Shown piece by piece: positions 1 through 8,324 of a DNA stretch of 47,096 nt (position 1 is the stretch's first letter; every line of letters begins with the position of its first letter). The position numbers and the translations under genes were made by a program. Source of the stretch: Streptomyces cavernicola (GTDB taxonomy: Bacteria; Actinomycetota; Actinomycetes; Streptomycetales; Streptomycetaceae); NCBI RefSeq assembly GCF_029968035.1, contig NZ_JASCIQ010000057.1, forward strand, positions 1 to 47,096, given 5' to 3'. The notes beneath the pieces were generated by a model. It saw only the letters and a program-made list of their open reading frames with translations, made no database searches and was not told where the DNA came from.

Positions 1-13
1 CGTGTGGGCGGGC

Positions 14-112
14 CACATAGGTGCCGCACACATGTGGTCCGCCCACATAGGTGCCGCCACACACGTGGCCTGCCCACATAGGGCCCGCACACATGTGGCC
101 TGCCCCCACAGG
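14..112. repeat. Tandem repeat of about 30 bp, roughly 3.5 copies
   Basis: The motif CACATAGG recurs at 14-21, 44-51 and 75-82, with a degenerate copy near 105-112. This gives periods of 30 and 31 bp. Each unit also carries a CACATGTG- or CACACGTG-like dyad. The array lies beyond the 3' end of the minus-strand gene that stops at 156 and reaches the window edge, so its full length is unknown. I see no gene in 1-155. Confidence 0.7.
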
Positions 113-155
113 ACACCGGCCCTCCCGTCGACCGTCCGGGCCCTTCCCCCGCACC

Positions 156-1478
156 TCAGACGGCGATGCCCGCCACGCGCAGCGCGTGCACCAGGTCCCA
201 CTCCCGCTCCGGCGACACCGCGCGCGCCGCGTCCAGGACCAGGGGCGCGAGCCGCGCCGGGTCGCGCAGGGCGAACCGCGCCGCCTCCTGCGGTCCGCGC
301 ACCCGTACGTACGCGTCGAGGAGCGCCGCCACCTCGCGCTCCCGGCCGGACTCGTGCAGGGCGAGCACGGCCTCGGCGAGCTCGGGCGCGGGGCGGGCCA
401 CTCCCTGCCGGAGCAGCTGCCCGCCGTCGTCGGCGCGGCCCGCGGCGGCCAGCGCGTCGGCCGCCGCGACGAGCCGCTCCACGGGCAGCGAGGCACTCTC
501 CCACAGCAGCGTCACCCAGTCGGCCGCGAGCCCCGCGCACTCCAACTCTTCCGCCAGCAGCGGTAGTTGGTCCGCAGGGCCGAGCACGGCCTCACACAGC
601 AGCGCGTACGCCTCGCCGCTGCGCCCCGCGCCGCGGAGCCGGACCAGCTCACGTACGGCCTGTGCGGCGGCCGCACGCGAGGCGGCGTCGTCCGGCTCGG
701 GGGCCGACTCGGGGGCCGACTCGGGGGCCGGCCGCGGCGCGGGTTCCGGCACGGCAGCGGCCATCGCGAACCGGGCGCCCCGCGGAGCCTCCGCGGCCAC
801 GGCCGCCCCGGGCATCGCCTCCGGTACGGGCACGGGCACGGCCTCGTCCGTCGCGTCACCCTCGTCCGCCGCGCCCCAGGCGTACCTGGCCCCGCGCGGG
901 CGCTTCCGCCGGGCGGCCGCAGGCGTGCGCCGCTCCCGGTCAGACGCCGCCCCCGACCCCTCCGCCACCTCCCCCGCTTCCAACTGGGCGATGCGCGAGC
1001 GGAGTTCTTCGCTCCTGGCCGTCGCGCGCTCCTCGTCGTCGCGGGCCCAGGCGAGGTCGAGGCGGAGGCGTTCGGCCTCGTGCGGGGCGGGCGCTTCGGC
1101 GAGCCGGGCGGCGATGAGGTCCTGGCGCTCGATCGCGTACCGCTGCTCGTCGCGCATCAGGTCGAGCCGCTCGGCCAGGAGTCGGCGGGCGCCGGGCAGC
1201 TCGTCCTGGGCGGCGAGCGCCGCGCGGTGCAGGGGGCGGGCGAGGGCGGCCTCGCGCTCGGCGGCCGGGTCGCCGTGGTCGCCGGCGAGGTCGTGGAGCA
1301 GGGCCTGGACGACGTCCCAGGGCGGCACTTCGACGCCGTCGAGGCAGGCCGTCACGCCCTCCGGGTCGCGCTGCCAGAACACTCCGCACCAGCCCGCCCG
1401 CTGGTCCGGCCGGGACAGCAGATCCTCGAAGTACGCGGCGAACTCCCCGACCGCCGAAGGGAGTTGATGCTGTGCCAT
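156..1478 (-). CDS. Hypothetical helical-repeat protein with central coiled coil
   Basis: Unrecognised function, 440 aa. The start is the ATG at 1478, giving MAQHQLPSAV. The first 70 residues are compact and Trp-rich. About residues 75-175 are charged, with heptad-like Leu/Ala/Glu/Arg, and probably form a coiled coil. A low-complexity Ala/Pro/Glu linker follows, containing an ESAP-type repeat encoded by three exact 12-bp units at 696-731. The last 150 residues are short amphipathic helices with AAxAL/GR-type turns, resembling TPR or other alpha-solenoid repeats. No signal peptide or catalytic motif is visible. It may be a cytoplasmic scaffold. Similar Streptomyces proteins often carry uninformative automatic names such as 'tegument protein', which should not be trusted. 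The reading frame is well supported by codon bias. Confidence 0.8.
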   Translation of the reverse strand: MAQHQLPSAVGEFAAYFEDLLSRPDQRAGWCGVFWQRDPEGVTACLDGVEVPPWDVVQALLHDLAGDHGDPAAEREAALARPLHRAALAAQDELPGARRLLAERLDLMRDEQRYAIERQDLIAARLAEAPAPHEAERLRLDLAWARDDEERATARSEELRSRIAQLEAGEVAEGSGAASDRERRTPAAARRKRPRGARYAWGAADEGDATDEAVPVPVPEAMPGAAVAAEAPRGARFAMAAAVPEPAPRPAPESAPESAPEPDDAASRAAAAQAVRELVRLRGAGRSGEAYALLCEAVLGPADQLPLLAEELECAGLAADWVTLLWESASLPVERLVAAADALAAAGRADDGGQLLRQGVARPAPELAEAVLALHESGREREVAALLDAYVRVRGPQEAARFALRDPARLAPLVLDAARAVSPEREWDLVHALRVAGIAV

Positions 1479-1597
1479 ACCGCTCGCCCCCGTCAGCGCA
1501 GAAACCACGGAAGCGGGCCTGTTCGGCCCGTCCGTCCGGCTGGCATTGCACACCCGCCGTGTTACGGGGCGGCTACGGGCGCTTTTCGGCGGGACGC

Positions 1598-1996
1598 CTA
1601 CTGGGCGTTGAGGCGTACGGCGATCCCGGTGTGCGGGCGCTTGCCGAGGCGTACGAGAGTGGCGGGCAGGTCCACGAGCCAGTACTGGAGGCGGTACTTG
1701 CGCGCGAGGAGCTTGCGCAGCTTCGGCATCTCGTCGGCGGTCAGGAAGCGCGCCGTGCCGTCGACGGCGGGCGCGTCCGGGGCGACCCGGCCGCGCACGT
1801 CGCAGGGCGACACCCGCACGTTCTTGTCCCGTCGCAGCCGCTTGACCTTCCAGGAGTCGCTCCGCGTCCACACCCACAGCTCGTCCCCGGCCCGTACGAC
1901 CCATACGGGTGTGGCGACGCCGACCCCGTTCCGCCGGTATGTGGTGAGGCTGATGTAGGGGACGCGGCCGAGGAGTGAGGCGTTCATGGGGGTCAT
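1598..1996 (-). CDS. PPOX-class (F420/FMN-binding split-barrel) oxidoreductase
   Basis: A 132-aa single-domain protein. The N-terminal part (GRVPYISLTTYRRNGVGVATPVWVV) has the strand pattern of the pyridoxamine-5'-phosphate-oxidase-like split barrel; DELWVWTRSDSWKVKRLRRD continues it. The size matches small PPOX-class F420-dependent reductases that are abundant in actinomycetes. The family binds F420 or FMN at a dimer interface and reduces diverse substrates; the substrate here is unknown. Its ATG overlaps the stop of the upstream alginate-lyase-like gene by four bases (1993-1996, ATGA), so the two are probably translationally coupled. Confidence 0.8.
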   Translation of the reverse strand: MTPMNASLLGRVPYISLTTYRRNGVGVATPVWVVRAGDELWVWTRSDSWKVKRLRRDKNVRVSPCDVRGRVAPDAPAVDGTARFLTADEMPKLRKLLARKYRLQYWLVDLPATLVRLGKRPHTGIAVRLNAQ

Positions 1997-3252
1997 GGCC
2001 GGAGCTTAGGCGCGCTGCTCGCGCCCGCGTGCGTGAGGGTCTCCCAGGCGACGAAGAGGTCGTCGGTGCCTGCGGGGCGGGTGCGGCGCACGAGGCGTTC
2101 GGTATGTGGCACGGGCACATGGAGTCGGTTCTTGAGGTGGTTGAGGACCACTTCCAGGTCGGGCCCGAGGGTCAGCTCGGGCTTACCGCCGCACAACCAC
2201 TGCGGCACGGCGCCGCCGAGCTGGTACCCGGAGTGCAACTCCGTTGCGGCGCGGAGCCGTTCGCGCACTTCGCCGTAGAGGTCGACGCCCTGGTGGTGCG
2301 CGGTCTCGGCGGTGTGCGCGGTGGCGGCCAGGGCGTACCCGACGTGTTCGAAGTTGCGGCAGGACTCCTGACCGAGGCCGTCGACGAAGCGCCGCTGCCC
2401 GAACCAGTAGGCGCGGATCTTCTCCGGGGTGTCGGCGCTGCCGCCGGGCGGGGCGAGCGGCAGCGGCCCGTCGGAGCGCAGATAGAAGTACGCGGGCACG
2501 CGCGCCCGGAAGCGTGCGAGGGCCTGGTCGAACACCTTACGGTCGTCGAGGAAGACGCCGATCCCGAGGGCCGCGTCGGTCATCGTCAGGTCCCAGTTGC
2601 CGTTGTAGTCGGCGACCTTCACGTCGAACTCGGCGAGGTAGGCGTGGCGCAGCATGTGCGAGAAGCGCGCCACCCGGTCCTTGGGCCAGCCGTCGGAGCC
2701 GTCGGAGGTCTTGTAGGTGTGCCGCACGATCTCGGCGGCCCGTGCCCAGGTCGACCCGGCCCAGGCCGCCTGCAGCCCGGCGTTGCCCTCTGTGTGGTCG
2801 CGCAACACCTTCGACCAGGCGTCCATGATCTGCACGGACTTCTCGGCGTGCGCCCGCTTCCCGGTCACCGACCAGAGCAGCGCCTGGGTGTACGCGGCGA
2901 CGGCGTCCTCGCGCTCGGCGGTGCAGGCGGGCGGGTTCTCGTACGGCTTGCAGGCGACCACGGCGACGGGGCGGGGGCGGTACCCGGCCTGTGCGTACCG
3001 GCTGTTCGCCATCGCGCGGTAGGCCGACGCCCAGGGCTCGGCGCCGGACTCCACATGGGCGCGGAGCACATGGAGTTGGGAGCGGTCGAGGAGCACGCCC
3101 GGGTGGGTGAAGGCGCGGGGCCCGACCGCTCGCGGCGCCGGCGCGGGCGGGTCCACGGCGCGCGGGGCGGCAGCGGCGAGCGCTGCGACCAGGACTGCGC
3201 AGGCGGCGAGCCCACTGCGTATGCGGCGTACGGGGCGCGGTCGGGTGGCCAT
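1993..3252 (-). CDS. Secreted alginate lyase family protein
   Basis: About 419 aa from the ATG at 3252; an in-frame GTG at 3267 would add five residues, and neither has a clear ribosome site. The N-terminus (RPRPVRRIRSGLAACAVLVAALAAAA) is a typical basic-plus-hydrophobic export signal. The mature part shows the alpha/alpha-toroid pattern of the alginate-lyase family (PF05426-like): HPGVLLDRSQLHVLRAHV near the start, the central YNGNWDLTMTDAALGIGVFL motif with its Asn-Trp, and FEHVGYALAATAHTAETAHHQG with clustered His and Tyr near residue 330. Family members cleave polyuronates by beta-elimination. The actual polysaccharide is unknown, since many Streptomyces members are uncharacterised. Coupled to the downstream PPOX gene. 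Confidence 0.75.
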   Translation of the reverse strand: MATRPRPVRRIRSGLAACAVLVAALAAAAPRAVDPPAPAPRAVGPRAFTHPGVLLDRSQLHVLRAHVESGAEPWASAYRAMANSRYAQAGYRPRPVAVVACKPYENPPACTAEREDAVAAYTQALLWSVTGKRAHAEKSVQIMDAWSKVLRDHTEGNAGLQAAWAGSTWARAAEIVRHTYKTSDGSDGWPKDRVARFSHMLRHAYLAEFDVKVADYNGNWDLTMTDAALGIGVFLDDRKVFDQALARFRARVPAYFYLRSDGPLPLAPPGGSADTPEKIRAYWFGQRRFVDGLGQESCRNFEHVGYALAATAHTAETAHHQGVDLYGEVRERLRAATELHSGYQLGGAVPQWLCGGKPELTLGPDLEVVLNHLKNRLHVPVPHTERLVRRTRPAGTDDLFVAWETLTHAGASSAPKLRP

Positions 3253-3385
3253 ACGAGCAGCGTGCACCGGCGTGTCGCGGGCCCGCGCGATCTGTTGCTC
3301 CGGCCGCGCCGCCCGGGACCTGGGGCTGGGCCTGCCCCTGCGCCAGGCCCTGCGCCTGGGCCTGGGCCGTGGGGTCGGCCGTCCC

Positions 3386-3637
3386 TCAGGCCGGGACTGC
3401 GGAGCAGCGCGCGAGGACTTCGTCGAGCGAGAGACCGAGGGCGCCGGCGAGGGCGGCGACCGTGAAGAACGCCGGGGTGGGCGCGCGGCCGGTCTCGATC
3501 TTGCGGAGGGTCTCGGCAGAGAGTCCGGCGCTCGCCGCGACCTCGATCATGCTCCGCCCGCCGCGGGCCTCGCGCAGCAACTGGCCGAGCCGCTCGCCGC
3601 GTTCGCGCTCTTCGGGGGTGAGAGGGGTGCGCACCAT
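3386..3637 (-). CDS. XRE-family helix-turn-helix regulator
   Basis: An 83-aa protein that is almost entirely one lambda-repressor-like HTH domain: RLGQLLREARGGRSMIEVA, then AGLSAETLRKIETG as helix-turn-recognition helix, then a Leu-rich tail. It lacks a separate sensor domain. It is divergent from the methionine aminopeptidase gene, with only 50 bp between the two ATGs. That gap holds a nested perfect dyad, a likely operator for this protein. A TANNNT element (TAGACT on the minus strand, 3649-3644) ends six bases before the ATG, so the transcript may be leaderless. Confidence 0.85.
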   Translation of the reverse strand: MVRTPLTPEERERGERLGQLLREARGGRSMIEVAASAGLSAETLRKIETGRAPTPAFFTVAALAGALGLSLDEVLARCSAVPA

Positions 3638-3643
3638 GTGGCC

Positions 3644-3686
3644 AGTCTACAGCCCGACCCAATTTTTATACCGGTATAGTAATTGG
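3644..3686. promoter_or_regulatory. Divergent promoter with nested palindromic operator between XRE gene and map
   Basis: The core TATACCGGTATA (3667-3678) is a perfect 12-bp palindrome. It is flanked symmetrically by CCAATT (3659-3664) and AATTGG (3681-3686), so 12 of 14 base pairs of a 28-bp dyad match. The right half overlaps TATAGT (3675-3680), a -10-like hexamer seven bases before the map ATG. On the other strand TAGACT (3649-3644) lies six bases before the XRE ATG. The segment is AT-rich against a roughly 72% GC background. No good -35 is visible on either side. Confidence 0.7.
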
Positions 3687-3687
3687 C

Positions 3688-4455
3688 ATGGTGGAACTGA
3701 AGACGGACGCGTCCATCGACGCGATGCGGGAAGCGGGCCGAGTCGTGGCCCAGGCGCTGACGGCGGTACGGGAGGCGGCGGAGGTCGGCGTCCGGCTGCT
3801 CGACCTGGACGAGGTGGCGCGCGGCGTCCTGAAGGAGGCGGGCGCGGACTCCCCGTTCCTCGGGTACCGGCCGGGCTTCGCCCCCACCCCGTTCCCCGGG
3901 GTCCTGTGCACATCGGTGAACGACGCGATCGTGCACGGCATCCCGAGCGGGTACCGGCTGCGCGACGGCGACCTGGTCTCCGCGGACTTCGGCGCGAAGC
4001 TGAACGGCTGGGTCGGGGACTCGGCCGTCAGCTTCACCGTGGGCAGGGCGCGCGCCGCCGACACCCGGCTCGTGGAGACGGCGTTCGCGGCGCTCGACGC
4101 GGGCATCGCGGCGGCCGCCGTCGGCAACCGCATCGGAGACATCGCCCACGCCATCGGCACGGTCTGCCGCTCGGCCGGTTACGGCATCCCGGACGACTTC
4201 GGCGGCCACGGCATCGGCCGCGAGATGCACGAGGACCCGGGCGTGCCCAACGAGGGGCGGCCGGGGCGGGGGATGCGGCTGCGGCACGGCATGGTCCTGG
4301 CCATCGAGCCGATGCTGACCGGGGGTGGCGGGGACGACTACTACGCGGACCGGGACGGGTGGACGCTGCGCACATGTGACGGCAGTCGGGCGGCGCACGC
4401 GGAGCACACGGTGGCTGTCACGGAGGCGGGCCCCCGCGTCCTCACGACCCTGTGA
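3688..4455 (+). CDS. map: Type I methionyl aminopeptidase
   Basis: A 255-aa single-domain methionine aminopeptidase, the usual bacterial length. It removes the initiator Met from nascent proteins using a dinuclear metal centre. All five expected ligands are visible: D100 (SADFGAKLNG), D111 (WVGDSAVSF), H174 (FGGHGIGREMHE), E207 (LAIEPM) and E239 (AHAEHTVAV), plus the substrate-site H83 (IVHGIP). It appears fully active. Streptomycetes normally carry more than one map gene, so this is probably a paralogue of the copy in the ribosomal-protein region. It is divergent from an XRE regulator, and the operator-like palindrome sits on its promoter. There is no ribosome site before the ATG, consistent with a leaderless mRNA. 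Confidence 0.93.
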   Translation: MVELKTDASIDAMREAGRVVAQALTAVREAAEVGVRLLDLDEVARGVLKEAGADSPFLGYRPGFAPTPFPGVLCTSVNDAIVHGIPSGYRLRDGDLVSADFGAKLNGWVGDSAVSFTVGRARAADTRLVETAFAALDAGIAAAAVGNRIGDIAHAIGTVCRSAGYGIPDDFGGHGIGREMHEDPGVPNEGRPGRGMRLRHGMVLAIEPMLTGGGGDDYYADRDGWTLRTCDGSRAAHAEHTVAVTEAGPRVLTTL

Positions 4456-4574
4456 GCCTCCGGACCACGCCCGGCCCCGTCGACTCGGCCCTGTCGAGCC
4501 TGATTTGATCCCCTCCCCGCCCCTTCCCGGCTGCGCCCGATATGCGGCTGCCGCCGCGTGGCTGCCGTCGGCTC

Positions 4575-4592
4575 CTGGGGGCCAGCCCCCAG
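4575..4592 (+). terminator. GC-rich hairpin downstream of map
   Basis: CTGGGGG (4575-4581) and CCCCCAG (4586-4592) form a 7-bp stem with loop CCAG, about 120 bp after the map stop. There is no U-tract, as is usual in Streptomyces. It belongs to a GC-rich intergenic element type that recurs in these genomes. Terminator function is inferred. Confidence 0.4.
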
Positions 4593-4697
4593 ACCCCCTC
4601 CCCCAAGCTCTCGGCTTCGCTCGAGCAGGGGGGACCCCCATCTCCAACGCCGGAGGGGCTGAATTTGGCGGAATGAGGCTGGGAGGAGCGCCCCGTC

Positions 4698-4914
4698 AGG
4701 GGCGCGGGGCTGTGACATTTACGGCTCCGCCGCGTGGGCGCGAGCAACCACAACGGCGCGACAGCCGAAAAACAACCGGGCACGGGGCGAAGCCCCGGAC
4801 ATTCAGGGGCGCGGGGCTGTGACATTTGCGGCTGCCGCCGCGTGGGCGCGACCAGCCGCAGCGGCGCGGCAGTCGAAAAGCGACCGGGCCGGGGCCCGGG
4901 GCGGAGCCCCGGGG
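4698..4914. repeat. Two tandem copies of a Streptomyces-type intergenic repeat of about 105 bp
   Basis: Copy A (4698-4798) and copy B (4805-4914) share AGGGGCGCGGGGCTGTGACA at their left ends, then CCGCCGCGTGGGCGCGA, a GGCGCG(A/G)CAG segment, a CGAAAA block, ACCGGGC, and a GGGGC-GAAGCCCCGG-type hairpin at the right end. The copies differ by scattered substitutions and small indels. The 473-bp interval 4456-4928 contains these plus the 4575 hairpin; I see no gene in it. Confidence 0.75.
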
Positions 4915-4928
4915 TGAAACAACAGCCC

Positions 4929-5633
4929 TCACTGCCCCGCAAGGAACCGCCGAGTCAGCTCCGCCCCCATCCGCTGCGCGGCGCCCGCGCTCTCGATCGG
5001 CTTGACCTCGCTGCCCGTGAAGAAGATGTACGTGACGTCGCGCGCCGCCCCGCCCCGTACCGGATGCGGGTTGATGCCGAGGCCGCGGGCGGTCGCGTAC
5101 GAGGCCTCGCCGATGAGGTCGGCCGGGCCGGTGTCGCCGACGACGGCGTACTGCACCTTGCCGCGGTGGACGACCGCGGCAAGACCCCCGCCCCACACCT
5201 TCGAGTCGCGATGGCTCCACAGCTTGCTCGCGCCCGGCACCACGACGTACGGCAGTTTCGCCGAGTCGAGGTGCCGGCCGCGCGCGTCCTGGAAGGCCGT
5301 CGTGGGCTGGAAGTAGGGGTCGGTGCGCTTGTTGCAGACGCTGCTGGGGCGGCCGTCGCAGTCGATGTCCAGGTCGGCCTTGAAGTGCACGACGCCCTTG
5401 CCGCCGCAGACCGGGATGTTCGCGGGCGCCCCGTCGTCCGCGCGGTACCGGCCCTTGGAGATCTGCGCGCAGCCGCGGATCTTGGCGAGCAGCGCGGCCG
5501 CCACCGTCGGGCCGCCCTCCTCGGCCACCACCGTCGGACCGCTCTCGTCAGCCGCCGCGGGCGGGGCGGCGAGGGCGGTGAGCAGGACGGGGGCGAGGGC
5601 GGCCGGCACCAGCACAGAATTCAGTGCATGCAA
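4929..5633 (-). CDS. Secreted GH75 family chitosanase
   Basis: A 234-aa protein with an N-terminal signal (about residues 1-28, ending PPAAA). The mature domain resembles glycoside hydrolase family 75, which endohydrolyses chitosan with inversion. The family's acidic pair is visible as D167 and E176 in VVGDTGPADLIGEAS. FKADLDIDCDG with Cys residues, DPYFQPTTAFQD and LPYVVVPG are also characteristic. The start is probably TTG at 5633, with AGGGG seven bases upstream; an in-frame GTG at 5615 is the alternative. It lies 20 bp downstream of the gamma-glutamyltransferase gene on the same strand, so co-transcription is possible. Confidence 0.82.
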   Translation of the reverse strand: MHALNSVLVPAALAPVLLTALAAPPAAADESGPTVVAEEGGPTVAAALLAKIRGCAQISKGRYRADDGAPANIPVCGGKGVVHFKADLDIDCDGRPSSVCNKRTDPYFQPTTAFQDARGRHLDSAKLPYVVVPGASKLWSHRDSKVWGGGLAAVVHRGKVQYAVVGDTGPADLIGEASYATARGLGINPHPVRGGAARDVTYIFFTGSEVKPIESAGAAQRMGAELTRRFLAGQ

Positions 5634-5653
5634 GGGAGACCCCTAGGAAGTGA

Positions 5654-7465
5654 TCAAGAGCTCGGGTGCACCACCCTCGCCGAGCCCCCGCCCCTTCGCA
5701 CCTTTTCCGCCGCCGCGAGCCAGCGCCCGTCGGGCAGTCGCTGCACGCCGGTGGCCGCGCCGATCTCCGAGGTCTCCTTGAAGGCGTGCCCGATCGACTC
5801 CAGCTTCGCCCTCAACTCGCTGCCGTACAGGCCGGGTTCGAGCTCGGTGGCGGCCGCGTTGCGCTGGCTGGCGCGCGGCGCGGCGATCGCGTCGACGAGC
5901 GGCAGGCCGCGGTCGACCACTCCGGTGAGGGTCTGCAGGACGGTGGTGATGATGGTCGCGCCGCCGGGCGAACCGAGCGCGAGCACCGGCCGGCCGTCCT
6001 TCAGGGCGATCGTCGGCGACATCGACGAGCGCGGCCGCTTGCTCGGGCCCGGCAGGTTCGGGTCGTGCACGTCAGGGCTCGCCGGAGCGAAGGAGAAGTC
6101 GGTCAGCTCGTTGTTGAGCAGGAAGCCGCGCCCCGGCACGGTGATGCCGCTGCCGCCGGTGGACTCGATGGTCAGCGTGTACGCGACGACGTTGCCCCAC
6201 TTGTCGGCGGCCGTCAGATGCGTGGTGTTCTCGCCCTCGTACGTGGTCGGGGCGGCCTTGTCGCCGGTGCCGCACGACTCCGGGTCGCGCGGGTCGCCGG
6301 GTGCGAGCGGGCTGGTGAGGGCCTTGTCGTCGCTGATCAGGCAGGCGCGGGAGTCCGCGAACTCCTGGCTGAGCAGCTCCTTCGTCGGCACGTCCTCGAA
6401 CGCCGGGTCGCCCACCCAGCGCCCGCGGTCCGCGAAGGCGATCCGGCTGGCCTCGATGTACCGGTGCAAGTACTGCTCCTCGGTGGCCTTCGCGAGGTCG
6501 GTGCGCTCCAGGATGTTCAGGGCCTCGCCGACGGTCGTGCCGCCGGACGAGGAGGGCGCCATGGAGTAGACGTCGAGCCCCCGGTACTCGGCCCGGCTCG
6601 GCGCCTGCCGCTTCACCGCGTACCCGGCGAGGTCCCCGGTGGTGAGGTCGCCGGGCCTGGCCTCGCGCCCGGAGTCCGGGTCGACGGGCGGCTCGTTGAC
6701 GGTCCGTACGACCTCCTCGGCGAGCTTGCCGTGGTACATGGCGCGGCTGCCCTTGTCGCCCAGCTCGGCGTACGTACGGGCCAGATCGGGGTTCTTGAAG
6801 ACCGAGCCGACCGCCGGGAGTTCGCCGCCGGGCAGGAAAAGCTCGGCGGAGGCGGGGAAGTCGGCGAAGCGCTCCTGGTTGGCGGCGGTCTGGGCGCGGA
6901 ACGTCTCGTCGACGACGAAGCCCTTGGACGCCAACTCCTTGGCGGGTTCGAGGAGTTGGTCGAGCGGGCGGCTGCCCCAGGAGTCGAGGGCCGCGTCCCA
7001 GGTGGCGGGCGTGCCCGGGGTGCCGACGCTGAGCCCGCTGGTCACCGCGGCGGCGAACGGGAGCGGCTTGCCGTCCTCCAGGAACAGCCCGCTGTCGGCG
7101 CTGCCCGGGGCCGTCTCGCGGCCGTCGACGGTGTGCACCTTGCCGGACTTCGCGTCGTAGTAGACGAAGTAACCGCCGCCGCCGACGCCCGCGGAGTACG
7201 GCTCGGTGACGCCGAGCGCGGCGGCCGTGGCGACGGCGGCGTCCACCGCGTTGCCGCCCTTGCGGAGCACCTCGATGCCCGCGGCGGAGGCGTCCGGGTC
7301 GACGCTGGACACGGCCCCGCCGTAGCCGACCTCGACCGGCGACTTCGGCGGCGGTGGCACGGAACCGGCGGAGGCCGACGACGAAGGGGGCGCGGCCGCA
7401 CCGACCGTCACCAAAGCTCCTGAAACGGCGAGCAACGAGAGATTCCGCGCAACTGGACGACGCAT
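5654..7465 (-). CDS. ggt: Secreted gamma-glutamyltransferase
   Basis: A 603-aa precursor. The ATG at 7465 has GGAGG five bases upstream. A signal or lipid-free export segment (RRPVARNLSLLAVSGALVTV) leads into the Ntn-hydrolase fold. The self-cleavage site and nucleophile is T414 in ENTTHLTAAD, matching the T-T-H motif of the family. GVGGGGYFVYYD and SSSGGTTVGEALNILE are other family signatures, and GSPGGATIITTVLQT is the C-terminal glycine loop. It hydrolyses or transfers the gamma-glutamyl group of glutathione and related compounds outside the cell. Autoprocessing should give a large subunit of about 41 kDa and a small one of about 20 kDa. Confidence 0.92.
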   Translation of the reverse strand: MRRPVARNLSLLAVSGALVTVGAAAPPSSSASAGSVPPPPKSPVEVGYGGAVSSVDPDASAAGIEVLRKGGNAVDAAVATAAALGVTEPYSAGVGGGGYFVYYDAKSGKVHTVDGRETAPGSADSGLFLEDGKPLPFAAAVTSGLSVGTPGTPATWDAALDSWGSRPLDQLLEPAKELASKGFVVDETFRAQTAANQERFADFPASAELFLPGGELPAVGSVFKNPDLARTYAELGDKGSRAMYHGKLAEEVVRTVNEPPVDPDSGREARPGDLTTGDLAGYAVKRQAPSRAEYRGLDVYSMAPSSSGGTTVGEALNILERTDLAKATEEQYLHRYIEASRIAFADRGRWVGDPAFEDVPTKELLSQEFADSRACLISDDKALTSPLAPGDPRDPESCGTGDKAAPTTYEGENTTHLTAADKWGNVVAYTLTIESTGGSGITVPGRGFLLNNELTDFSFAPASPDVHDPNLPGPSKRPRSSMSPTIALKDGRPVLALGSPGGATIITTVLQTLTGVVDRGLPLVDAIAAPRASQRNAAATELEPGLYGSELRAKLESIGHAFKETSEIGAATGVQRLPDGRWLAAAEKVRRGGGSARVVHPSS

Positions 7466-7568
7466 CCGTACCTCCGGTCAACGACTGTCTGCGCAGCGTA
7501 ACTTCGCGGCGCGAACACGTCAGGCCCCCCTCGAACACCGGTCCGTCCGGCGGCTAGAGTGCCCGCCC

Positions 7569-8324
7569 ATGAGTGAAGACCTTGTGAACGTCGCCCTGGG
7601 CGTCCTCGCCGTGGGGATCGTCGCGTCCCTCGGCTGGTTCGCCCGTACGTACCTGTGGAAGCGGGGACTGAGGCGCAAGCAGGCCTTCTTCGGGCTGCCC
7701 GCCAACGCGGAGACCCTGCTCGTCGTGAGCCGTGACGCGGGCGGTCCCGAACTCGCCGTGTCGCACACCGACATGTTCTCGCTGCTCGAACTCTCCGCGC
7801 TGGTCAAGGAGTGCGGGGCCAACGCCCAGGTGATCGCGCACGACACGGTCAAGGAGGGCTTCGGCGAGCGCACCGAGTTCTGCGTGGGCGGCCCCGCCGC
7901 CAACCGCCGCATGGCCGCGCATCTGCACTCACTGCTGCCGGGCGTACGGGTCAACTCCACCCCCGAACCGGGTCCGGACCGGGGTGCGTTCCAGATCGGC
8001 AGCGAGCGGTACCGGATGGAGCCGGGGCGCGCGGAGCATGTGGTGCTCGCGCGGTTGACGGCGGGGCAGGGGCAGGAGGCGCGGCCCGTGTTCCTGTTCT
8101 GCGGGCAGCGGGCGATCACGCATCAGGCGGCGACGCGGTATCTGGCCCGGCACCACGAGCGGCTCGCCCGCAAGTACGGCACGAACTCCTTCGTGCTGCT
8201 TCTGAAGGTGGTCAACTCGCAGGCGTACGGGCCGGATGTGGTGGAGCTGGTCGCCGATGTGACGAAGGCCGCGCAGGCGCCGGTCCCTCCGGTACGCACC
8301 TCGCACCGGGCGCCGAAGGACTGA
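7569..8324 (+). CDS. Hypothetical membrane-anchored protein
   Basis: A 251-aa protein of unknown function. Residues 6-27 (VNVALGVLAVGIVASLGWFART) form one N-terminal transmembrane helix, followed by the basic stretch KRGLRRKQ. The rest looks like a soluble alpha/beta domain: LLVVSRDAGGPELAVSHTDM, FCVGGPAANRRMAAHL, VFLFCGQRAITHQAATRYLA and a NSFVLLLKVVN strand. The glycine-rich turn GGPAAN and the FCGQ element could be a nucleotide- or ligand-binding Rossmann-like core, but I cannot name the family. It is divergent from ggt, with about 100 bp between the two starts. Confidence 0.75.
   Translation: MSEDLVNVALGVLAVGIVASLGWFARTYLWKRGLRRKQAFFGLPANAETLLVVSRDAGGPELAVSHTDMFSLLELSALVKECGANAQVIAHDTVKEGFGERTEFCVGGPAANRRMAAHLHSLLPGVRVNSTPEPGPDRGAFQIGSERYRMEPGRAEHVVLARLTAGQGQEARPVFLFCGQRAITHQAATRYLARHHERLARKYGTNSFVLLLKVVNSQAYGPDVVELVADVTKAAQAPVPPVRTSHRAPKD

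Noticed and set aside
2..1117. Long + strand open frame at the left edge
   Set aside because: Pro/Arg/Ala-only composition and antisense to the helical-repeat protein.
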